Shown here piece after piece: positions 36,516 to 42,406 of a stretch of DNA of 42,406 nucleotides (positions within the stretch are counted from its first letter, which is position 1; each line of letters opens with the position of its first letter). Origin of the DNA: a gamma proteobacterium L18. Its GTDB lineage: Bacteria; Pseudomonadota; Gammaproteobacteria; Pseudomonadales; Pseudomonadaceae. The notes below the pieces were generated by a model that was not told the DNA's origin, did no database searches, and was given only the letters and a program-made list of their open reading frames with translations. The stretch is taken from positions 181,654 to 224,059 of the forward strand of contig KI547170.1 of NCBI GenBank assembly GCA_000497835.1, written 5' to 3'. The position numbers and the translations under genes were made by a program.

Positions 36516-36544
36516 AGTCTAAAGAGCGGGGGGGCTAGCGGCAA
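36516..36544 (-). promoter_or_regulatory. Candidate metXW promoter
   Basis: On the minus strand, TTGCCG (36544-36539), 17 bp, TAGACT (36521-36516). The leader would be about 23 nt; no riboswitch-like structure fits in it. Confidence 0.4.
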
Positions 36545-36566
36545 GCAATGGAATTGCGGTGGCTGC

Positions 36567-36632
36567 TTCCCGAGCTTCGCCCGGTCCCACAGGCTGTGAG
36601 TAAACCCTGTGGGACCGGGCGAAGCTCGGGAA
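36567..36632. repeat. REP pair, family D
   Basis: Perfect 27-bp inverted arms at 36567-36593 and 36606-36632, same as the pair at 28882. It separates yggT from the metX promoter on the same strand, so it sits at the boundary between two transcripts. Confidence 0.9.
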
Positions 36633-36649
36633 AAGAACGACGCGGCGTA

Positions 36650-37240
36650 TCAGATCAGCATGCGCAGCACGCCCGGCATCATGGTCATGGCCGCCAGGTT
36701 GTTGATCACCAGCATGTCCAGCAGCTTGAGCACCATGAACGCCAGGATCGGCGAGATGTCCAGGCCGCCCAGGTTGGGCAGGATACGGCGGAACGGTGCC
36801 AGGGCCGGTTCGCAGATCTGGTTGACCAGCTCGGCGCCCGGGTTGTGGCTACGCGGCGCGACCCAGGACAGGATCACACTGATGATCAGCGCGTAGAAGA
36901 AGATCTTCAGGAACAGCGCCGTGACGCCGATGATCGACCAGATCAGCAGTTGCACCGGGTTACCGGTAGTGCCATAGGCCAGCAGCAGGGTCAGGCCCAT
37001 CACGATCAGCTGGATGACGATGGCCAGCAGCAGCGACGACATGTCCAGCCCGAACAGGCTGGGCACGATGCGGCGGATGGGCTTGAGCAGCGGTTGGGTG
37101 GCGCGCACCGCGAACTGGCTCAGCGGGTTGTAGAAGTCGGCGCGTACCAGTTGCAGCACGAAACGCAGCAGCACGATCAGCAGGTACAGGCTGCCGACCG
37201 TCTGGATGATGTAAATGCCTGCAGTGTTCAATCCAATCAT
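36650..37240 (-). CDS. YggT-family membrane protein
   Basis: A 196-residue inner-membrane protein with two YggT repeats: LLRFVLQLVRADFYNPLSQFAVRATQPLLKPIRRIVP (about 24-60) and SWVAPRSHNPGAELVNQICEPALAPFRRILP (about 125-155), each next to hydrophobic helices. The family has been linked to osmotic stress or membrane protein handling, without a firm mechanism. It follows proC by 9 bp in the conserved yggS-proC-yggT cluster. Confidence 0.92.
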   Translation of the reverse strand: MIGLNTAGIYIIQTVGSLYLLIVLLRFVLQLVRADFYNPLSQFAVRATQPLLKPIRRIVPSLFGLDMSSLLLAIVIQLIVMGLTLLLAYGTTGNPVQLLIWSIIGVTALFLKIFFYALIISVILSWVAPRSHNPGAELVNQICEPALAPFRRILPNLGGLDISPILAFMVLKLLDMLVINNLAAMTMMPGVLRMLI

Positions 37241-37249
37241 GTCAGCTCC

Positions 37250-38068
37250 TTACTTGCCCAATTGTTCGGCCATCTCGGCCGAGCGGTGTGCAGCGGCGCC
37301 CAGCGCCTTTTCCACCAGGGCTTCAAAGCCGTTGGCCTGGAACGATTTGATTGCTGCTTCCGTGGTGCCGGCCGGCGAGGTCACGCGGCGGCGCAGTTCG
37401 GCAGCGTCGACGTCGCTGGAAACGGCCATGTGCGCGGCGCCCAAGGCAGTCTGCAGGGTCAGCTGGGCGGCGGTTTCGCGCGGCAGGCCGAGCTTTTCGC
37501 CGGCGGCGGTCATGGCTTCGATCAGCAGGAAGAAGTACGCCGGGCCACTGCCGGACACGGCCGTCACGGCGTCCAGTTGTTGCTCTTCGTCCAGCCACAG
37601 GGCCAGGCCCACGGCAGACAGCAGGTCTTCGGCCTGCTGGCGTTGTTGCTGGCTGACCTGCGCGGTGGCGTACAGGCCGCTGACACCCTGGCGCAGCAGC
37701 GCCGGGGTGTTGGGCATGCAGCGCACGATCGGCTGCGAGCCCAGCCATTGGGTCATGCTGGCGCAGGTGATGCCGGCGGCGATGGACACCACCACCTGGT
37801 TGGGGGTCAGGCTTGGGCGCAAGGCTTCGCACACGGCTTTCATGGCTTGTGGCTTGACCGCCAGCACCACTACGTCGGCGCCGTCGATGACCTGGCCGTT
37901 GTCGGCGAAGGTCTCGATGCCGTGTTCGGCAGTGATTTTTGCGCGGGTCTCGGCGCCCGGGTCGCTGGCGCGAATCTGCGCTGTATCCAGGCCTTTTGCA
38001 CGCAGGCCGCCGATCAGGCTGGCGGCCATGTTTCCGGCGCCGATGAAGGCAATACGAGTCTTGCTCAT
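37250..38068 (-). CDS. proC: Pyrroline-5-carboxylate reductase
   Basis: A 272-residue NAD(P)H-dependent enzyme for the last step of proline synthesis. RIAFIGAGNMAASLIGGL is the dinucleotide-binding site, VLAVKPQ and RCMPNTPAL are mid-protein motifs, and AVSGSGPAYFFLLIEAM with SPAGTTEAAIKSF mark the C-terminal dimer domain. I chose the ATG at 38068; the longer frame to 38119 overlaps the end of yggS. Confidence 0.96.
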   Translation of the reverse strand: MSKTRIAFIGAGNMAASLIGGLRAKGLDTAQIRASDPGAETRAKITAEHGIETFADNGQVIDGADVVVLAVKPQAMKAVCEALRPSLTPNQVVVSIAAGITCASMTQWLGSQPIVRCMPNTPALLRQGVSGLYATAQVSQQQRQQAEDLLSAVGLALWLDEEQQLDAVTAVSGSGPAYFFLLIEAMTAAGEKLGLPRETAAQLTLQTALGAAHMAVSSDVDAAELRRRVTSPAGTTEAAIKSFQANGFEALVEKALGAAAHRSAEMAEQLGK

Positions 38069-38102
38069 GACAGGTCCTTGAGAGGTTGCGGGGGTACCCG
38101 CG

Positions 38103-38792
38103 CTAGGGCTGCTGGCCATAGTCGCGGGCGCCGAACAGGGCAGTGCCGATGCGAACCCAGGTGGCGCCTTGTGCGACGGCCGACTCCAGGTCGTGGCTCA
38201 TGCCCATGGATAAAGTGTCCAGTGGCAGGTTCAGGCTTTCTTGCAAGGTACGTACGGTGGCAAAGGCCGCGTCTTGTTGGGCGCGGTCCTCGGTGGGCTC
38301 GGGAATCGCCATCAGGCCGCGTAGTGTCAGGCGCGGCAGCGCGGCAATGGCCGTGGCCAGCGCCGGCAGGTCGGCCGGGGCGCAGCCTGACTTGCTGGCT
38401 TCGCCACTGACGTTCACCTGGATGCAGATGTTCAGCGGCGGCAGGTCGGCCGGGCGTTGCTCGGACAGGCGTTGGGCAATTTTCAGGCGATCCACGGAGT
38501 GCACCCAGGCAAAGTGCTCGGCAATGGCACGAGTCTTGTTTGACTGAATGGGGCCGATGAAATGCCAAGTCAAGGGCAGGTCGGTCAATTGTTCCTGCTT
38601 GCCCAGGGCTTCCTGCAGGTAATTTTCGCCGAACTCGCTGATTCCGGCGGCGAACGCCTCGCGAACGGCTTCGGCAGGCTTGGTCTTGCTGACCGCCAGC
38701 AGGCCGATGCTGGCCGGGTCGCGCTGCACGGCGTGCGCGGCGGCGTCAATTCGGGCGCTTACCCGTAAAACGTTGTCTGCTATCGTGGACAT
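38103..38792 (-). CDS. yggS: PLP homeostasis protein YggS
   Basis: A 229-residue single-domain PLP protein (PLPBP/PROSC family) with a TIM-barrel fold like alanine racemase. Lys36 in LLAVSKTKP binds PLP, and WHFIGPIQSNK, VHSVDRLKIAQRL and GMSHDLESAVAQGATWVRIGTALFG complete the family signature. It has no catalytic activity of its own; it balances B6 vitamers and amino acid pools. It is the first gene of the yggS-proC-yggT set and divergent from pilT, with 66 bp between starts. Confidence 0.95.
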   Translation of the reverse strand: MSTIADNVLRVSARIDAAAHAVQRDPASIGLLAVSKTKPAEAVREAFAAGISEFGENYLQEALGKQEQLTDLPLTWHFIGPIQSNKTRAIAEHFAWVHSVDRLKIAQRLSEQRPADLPPLNICIQVNVSGEASKSGCAPADLPALATAIAALPRLTLRGLMAIPEPTEDRAQQDAAFATVRTLQESLNLPLDTLSMGMSHDLESAVAQGATWVRIGTALFGARDYGQQP

Positions 38793-38858
38793 TAATTTGT
38801 GCCAGCGGGTCTTGGGGTCCGGGGCATTCTACCTGCTTGTCTGTTTTTGGGGAGTCTC

Positions 38859-39893
38859 ATGGACATTACTGAGTTGTTGGCTTTCAGCGCCAAGCAAGGC
38901 GCATCGGACTTGCACCTGTCAGCCGGTCTGCCGCCAATGATCCGGGTCGATGGCGATGTACGCAGGATCAATCTGCCACCGCTGGACCACAAGCAGGTCC
39001 ACGAGCTGATCTACGACATCATGAACGACAAGCAGCGCAAGGACTTCGAGGAGTATCTGGAGACCGACTTCTCCTTCGAAGTGCCTGGCGTGGCGCGCTT
39101 CCGGGTCAACGCCTTCAACCAGAACCGCGGTGCCGGCGCCGTGTTCCGTACCATTCCCTCCAAGGTCCTGACCATGGAAGACCTGGGCATGGGTGATGTG
39201 TTTCGAAAGATTACCGATGTGCCGCGCGGCCTGGTGCTGGTCACCGGCCCCACCGGTTCGGGCAAGTCGACCACCCTGGCGGCGATGATCGACTACCTGA
39301 ACAACAACAAGCATCACCACATCCTCACCATCGAAGACCCGATCGAATTCGTTCACGAGTCCAAGAAGTGCCTGGTCAACCAGCGTGAAGTGCACCGCGA
39401 CACCCTGGGTTTCTCCAACGCACTGCGCTCGGCCCTGCGGGAAGACCCGGACGTCATCCTGGTGGGCGAGATGCGCGACCTGGAAACCATCCGCCTGGCG
39501 CTGACGGCGGCCGAGACCGGCCACCTGGTGTTCGGCACCCTGCACACCACCTCGGCGGCCAAGACCATCGACCGGGTGGTGGACGTGTTCCCCGCCGAGG
39601 AAAAGTCCATGGTCCGCTCCATGCTGTCGGAGTCGCTGCAGGCGGTAATTTCGCAGACGCTGCTGAAAAAGATCGGCGGCGGCCGGGTGGCTGCCCACGA
39701 AATCATGATCGGCACGCCGGCCATCCGTAACCTGATCCGCGAAGACAAAGTGGCGCAGATGTACTCGTCCATCCAGACCGGTGGCTCCATCGGCATGCAG
39801 ACCCTGGACATGTGCCTCAAGGACCTGCTGACCCGTGGCCTGATTGGTCGCGATGCTGCCCGAGAGAAGGCCAAGATCCCCGACAACTTCTGA
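38859..39893 (+). CDS. pilT: Type IV pilus retraction ATPase PilT
   Basis: A 344-residue hexameric ATPase that powers pilus retraction and twitching. Walker A is GPTGSGKST (130-138), the Asp box ILTIEDPIEFVHE, Walker B VILVGEMRDLETI, the His box GHLVFGTLHT, and the PilT-specific AIRNLIRE motif near the C-terminus is intact. The ATG at 38859 follows GGGGAG. pilU follows 16 bp later. The pilus structural genes are elsewhere. Confidence 0.98.
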   Translation: MDITELLAFSAKQGASDLHLSAGLPPMIRVDGDVRRINLPPLDHKQVHELIYDIMNDKQRKDFEEYLETDFSFEVPGVARFRVNAFNQNRGAGAVFRTIPSKVLTMEDLGMGDVFRKITDVPRGLVLVTGPTGSGKSTTLAAMIDYLNNNKHHHILTIEDPIEFVHESKKCLVNQREVHRDTLGFSNALRSALREDPDVILVGEMRDLETIRLALTAAETGHLVFGTLHTTSAAKTIDRVVDVFPAEEKSMVRSMLSESLQAVISQTLLKKIGGGRVAAHEIMIGTPAIRNLIREDKVAQMYSSIQTGGSIGMQTLDMCLKDLLTRGLIGRDAAREKAKIPDNF

Positions 39894-39909
39894 TGGACGA
39901 GGTCAGGAC

Positions 39910-41040
39910 ATGGAATTCCAGAAGCTGCTGCGATTGATGGTGGACAAGGTCGGTTCCGACCTGTTCATCACCCCGGGATTACCGCCGTCGCTCAAGGTAC
40001 ACGGCAAGATCATGCCGGTGACCAAGAACGCCCTGAGCCCCGAGCAGGTGCGCGAGGCGGTGCTGGGACTGATGAACGAGGCCCAGCGTCAGGAGTTCGC
40101 AGAACGTCGGGAATGCAACTTTGCCATCCATGCCCGTGATATTGGCCGGTTCCGCGTCAGCGCCTATTGCCAGCGCAGCTTGCCGGCCATGGTTATCCGT
40201 CGGATTGAAAGCCGTATCCCCACCTTCGAGGAACTCAAGCTGCCCGAGACCCTCAAAGGCCTGTCCATGATCAAGCGCGGCCTGGTGCTGGTGGTGGGCG
40301 CGACGGGTACTGGCAAGTCTTCGACGCTGGCGGCCATGATCGATCATCGCAGCAAGAACAGCACCGGGCACATCATCACCATCGAGGATCCCATCGAGTT
40401 TTTGCACGAACACCAGAGCTGCATCGTCACCCAGCGCGAGGTGGGCATCGACACCGACTCGTTCGAGGTGGCGCTGAGCAACACCCTGCGCCAGGCGCCG
40501 GACGTGATCATGATTGGTGAGGTGCGCAGCCGCGAAACCATGGGACAGGCCTTGAGCTTCGCCGAAACCGGGCACCTGTGCGTGGCCACCCTGCATGCTT
40601 CCAATGCCGACCAAGCGCTGGAGCGGGTGATCAGCTTCTTCCCGGTGGACCGCCATGGGCAGATCTGGATGGAGCTGTCGCTGAACCTGAAGGCGGTGAT
40701 CGCCCAGCAATTGATCCCCACCCCTGATGGCGCTGGCCGCCGGGCCGTGGTGGAGATACTGGTGAACACGCCGCTGGTGGCCGACCGCATCCGCAAGGGC
40801 GAGGTGCCGGGGCTGAAGACGCTGATGCGCCGCACCAATGACCAGGGCATGCGCACCCTGGACCAGGCGTTGTACGAGTTGTACCGGGAGAAGGCGATCA
40901 GCTACGAGGACGCGCTGGCCTATGCCGATTCGGCCAATGACCTGCGGCTGATGATCAAGCTGGAGTCGAGCACGGGCGCGGAGCCCAGGGAGGGGTTGAA
41001 CCTGGCGCCGGACAGAGGGCCGGCGCCGGGTTCACGCTGA
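39910..41040 (+). CDS. pilU: PilT-dependent retraction ATPase PilU
   Basis: A 376-residue PilT paralog. Walker A is GATGTGKSS, with IITIEDPIEFLHEHQ, VIMIGEVRSRETM and GHLCVATLHAS. The AIRNLIRE retraction motif of PilT is replaced by a LVADRIRKGEV stretch, as in other PilU proteins, which help PilT under load rather than acting alone. The C-terminal 20 residues are Pro/Gly-rich. Start at 39910 with AGGACATGG context. It ends 1 bp before the stop of the convergent endopeptidase gene. Confidence 0.97.
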   Translation: MEFQKLLRLMVDKVGSDLFITPGLPPSLKVHGKIMPVTKNALSPEQVREAVLGLMNEAQRQEFAERRECNFAIHARDIGRFRVSAYCQRSLPAMVIRRIESRIPTFEELKLPETLKGLSMIKRGLVLVVGATGTGKSSTLAAMIDHRSKNSTGHIITIEDPIEFLHEHQSCIVTQREVGIDTDSFEVALSNTLRQAPDVIMIGEVRSRETMGQALSFAETGHLCVATLHASNADQALERVISFFPVDRHGQIWMELSLNLKAVIAQQLIPTPDGAGRRAVVEILVNTPLVADRIRKGEVPGLKTLMRRTNDQGMRTLDQALYELYREKAISYEDALAYADSANDLRLMIKLESSTGAEPREGLNLAPDRGPAPGSR

Positions 41041-41041
41041 A

Positions 41042-41725
41042 TCAGCGCTGGACCACGCGCATGGCCTGGTCTTTTGGCAGAACGCGCTTGGCAACCACGT
41101 AGTGTTCCTGCCAGTAAGGCTTGTTCAGGGTGTCGATGGTCACCGACTTGCCGCGACGCGGCGCGTGGATGAAGCGATCGTTGCCCAGGTAGATGGCCAC
41201 GTGGTTGACCCGGCGGCTCTTGATGTTGAAGAACAGCAGGTCGCCCGGCTTCAAGTCCTTCTGGTCGACCTTCTGGCCGTGGCCGGCGGCCATGGCGTTG
41301 GAGGTACGCGGCAAGTCGACCGCACGCACGTCGTTAAACGCGTATTTCACCAACCCGCTGCAATCGAACCCTTTACTTGGGCTGCTGCCGCCCCAACGAT
41401 AAGGGGTACCGAGCACGTTCACTGCACGCGACAGCACTTCGCTGCTCTGCTTGGGCGACATCTGGGCAACCGCGCCGGTGACCGGGCTGTTGGCACCGCT
41501 GCTGCGGCCATGGCGGGTACGCCCTGACTGCTTCTTGCTGCGGCTGGTGGATTTGCTGGCAATCACCTCGGTACGTTCTACCGGAGTGGATGTGTGCTCT
41601 GCAGCACCGGTTTTTGCAGCGTGACCGGTGAAGCCGGAAGGTAGTCGTTGCTCACGATTGGTGGCGTGGGCGGCCAGTGGCAATAATAGGCAAATGGTTA
41701 GCCATGTCTTCAAAAATGGACGCAT
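41042..41725 (-). CDS. NlpC/P60 peptidoglycan endopeptidase (C40)
   Basis: A 227-residue secreted protein: signal peptide (about 1-21, LLPLAAHA), a Ser/Thr/Lys-rich linker (40-90), then a C40 domain. The nucleophile Cys122 is in GFDCSGLVKYAF, His175 in VNHVAIYLG and the third polar position at His187 in FIHAPRRG. Substrates are the gamma-D-Glu-diaminopimelate bonds of peptidoglycan stem peptides. The start at 41725 begins the signal peptide; the open frame upstream to 41842 covers the promoter. Confidence 0.92.
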   Translation of the reverse strand: MRPFLKTWLTICLLLPLAAHATNREQRLPSGFTGHAAKTGAAEHTSTPVERTEVIASKSTSRSKKQSGRTRHGRSSGANSPVTGAVAQMSPKQSSEVLSRAVNVLGTPYRWGGSSPSKGFDCSGLVKYAFNDVRAVDLPRTSNAMAAGHGQKVDQKDLKPGDLLFFNIKSRRVNHVAIYLGNDRFIHAPRRGKSVTIDTLNKPYWQEHYVVAKRVLPKDQAMRVVQR

Positions 41726-41756
41726 TCGGCAAGGCTCTTGTGGGTAAGCGCGCAAC

Positions 41757-41785
41757 TTTATAACAGCTTTTTGATCAGTTTTTAA
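41757..41785 (-). promoter_or_regulatory. Candidate promoter for the NlpC/P60 gene
   Basis: On the minus strand, TTAAAA (41785-41780), 17 bp, TATAAA (41762-41757). It lies about 30 nt before the start codon, in an AT-rich divergent region. Confidence 0.5.
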
Positions 41786-41974
41786 CCCGCTGGTCGGCAG
41801 TGATCCTGATCGAAAAGTGATCAAACTACAGCAAATTCCCACAAAATTTCTGTGGAAGTCAGGCGGGGCAAGGGTTTGCCCGACTCATCGGTCACAATGC
41901 CACACGTCGGCAAGCGACAAAAAAGTCACACAAATGTTTAGAAAATTTAATTATCAGAGGGTACGAAGCCGATC

Positions 41975-42394
41975 ATGAACAGCTATCAGCAGGACAGCCG
42001 CTATCAGGATACCCACAGCAAAGTGCTGGGGTACCTGTTGTGGATTTTCGGTTTTACCGGCTCTCATCGCTTCTATTACGGCAAGCCGGTGACGGGCACG
42101 ATCTGGTTCTTTACGTTCGGTTTGTTGGGTATTGGCTGGCTAATCGATCTGTTCCTGATCCCGTCGATGGACCGGGAGGCAGACATGCGTTTCATCGCCG
42201 GGCCGACCGACTACAACGCCGGGTGGGTGTTGCTGACCTTCCTGGGGGTATTCGGGGTGCATCGGATGTATCAGGGCAAGTGGATCAGTGGCTTGATCTA
42301 TCTGCTGACGGGCGGGTTGTTCCTGATTGGCGTGCTGTATGACTTCTGGACGCTCAACGACCAGATTTCCCTGAAGAACGCGCAGAACCGGTAA
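41975..42394 (+). CDS. Double TM2-domain membrane protein
   Basis: A 139-residue protein with two TM2 repeats, each made of two helices with a short turn: KVLGYLLWIFGFTGSHRFYYGKPVTGTIWFF... (about 16-66) and NAGWVLLTFLGVFGVHRMYQGKWISGLIYLL... (about 81-128). The G-x-HRxYxG(K) motif is present in both. The family's function is unknown. It starts at 41975, with GAGGG 14-18 nt upstream, rather far for a ribosome binding site. The divergent neighbour is the NlpC/P60 gene. Confidence 0.9.
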   Translation: MNSYQQDSRYQDTHSKVLGYLLWIFGFTGSHRFYYGKPVTGTIWFFTFGLLGIGWLIDLFLIPSMDREADMRFIAGPTDYNAGWVLLTFLGVFGVHRMYQGKWISGLIYLLTGGLFLIGVLYDFWTLNDQISLKNAQNR

Positions 42395-42406
42395 TTCGGG
42401 GTTGGG

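Noticed and set aside
36487..36649. SAM riboswitch before metX
   Set aside because: The space is taken by a REP pair and a plain promoter; no conserved SAM-binding fold could be built.

Overview
The window is a stretch of the core chromosome of a Pseudomonas, most likely of the fluorescens/putida lineage. The signs are high G+C, near-identical matches to Pseudomonas proteins I know (TcyP, phosphorylcholine phosphatase, MetX/MetW, PilT/PilU), and several families of short palindromic REP repeats of the kind those species scatter between genes. From memory, the gene order follows the P. aeruginosa PAO1 region from about PA0350 (folA) to PA0396 (pilU). I see no phage, integrase, transposase, CRISPR, tRNA or rRNA, and no block of foreign-looking composition.

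Layout. 1-8.5 kb: a partial DUF2868 membrane protein, folA, the cystine importer tcyP, secreted phosphorylcholine phosphatase pchP, ilvD, a short MgtE-type Mg2+ transporter with a structured leader, and a Bcr/CflA-type exporter. 8.7-12.5 kb: rRNA methylase rlmI, an HDOD protein, DNA repair glycosylase mutM and a small exported protein. 12.4-20.6 kb: gamma-glutamyltranspeptidase, ferredoxin, coaD, a coniferyl-aldehyde-type dehydrogenase with its divergent TetR regulator, a mercaptopyruvate-type sulfurtransferase, an AraC regulator coupled to a YheT hydrolase, and a 31-residue membrane peptide. 20.9-29.7 kb: rsmD with a pair of M16 peptidase-like proteins on the minus strand, then ftsY-ftsE-ftsX and rpoH on the plus strand, and mtgA. 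29.7-32.0 kb: DUF423, thiS-thiG and trmB. 32.1-38.8 kb: a minus-strand series yggS-proC-yggT, then metX-metW-DUF4426-rdgB-hemW-DUF3392. 38.8 kb to the end: pilT-pilU, an NlpC/P60 endopeptidase and a TM2-domain protein.

How they work together. Most genes are housekeeping: targeting of membrane proteins and division (FtsY, FtsEX), peptidoglycan synthesis and remodelling (MtgA, NlpC/P60), heat shock (RpoH with a sigma-E-like promoter), thiazole synthesis (ThiS/ThiG), methionine synthesis (MetX/MetW), RNA modification (RlmI, RsmD, TrmB) and twitching motility (PilT/PilU). Tight operons show as ATGA or TAATG overlaps at ftsY/ftsE, ftsE/ftsX, M16/M16, M16/rsmD, yheT/araC, DUF4426/rdgB and rdgB/hemW.

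The least explained material is non-coding. The divergent ilvD/mgtE region has a leader ORF before each gene. The mgtE one ends exactly at the loop of a long hairpin that abuts the mgtE ribosome binding site. The other noteworthy features are a roughly 70-bp-arm inverted repeat between rlmI and the HDOD gene, five REP families with variant arms that keep their own hairpins through compensating changes, and a 109-bp tandem duplication of one REP pair.
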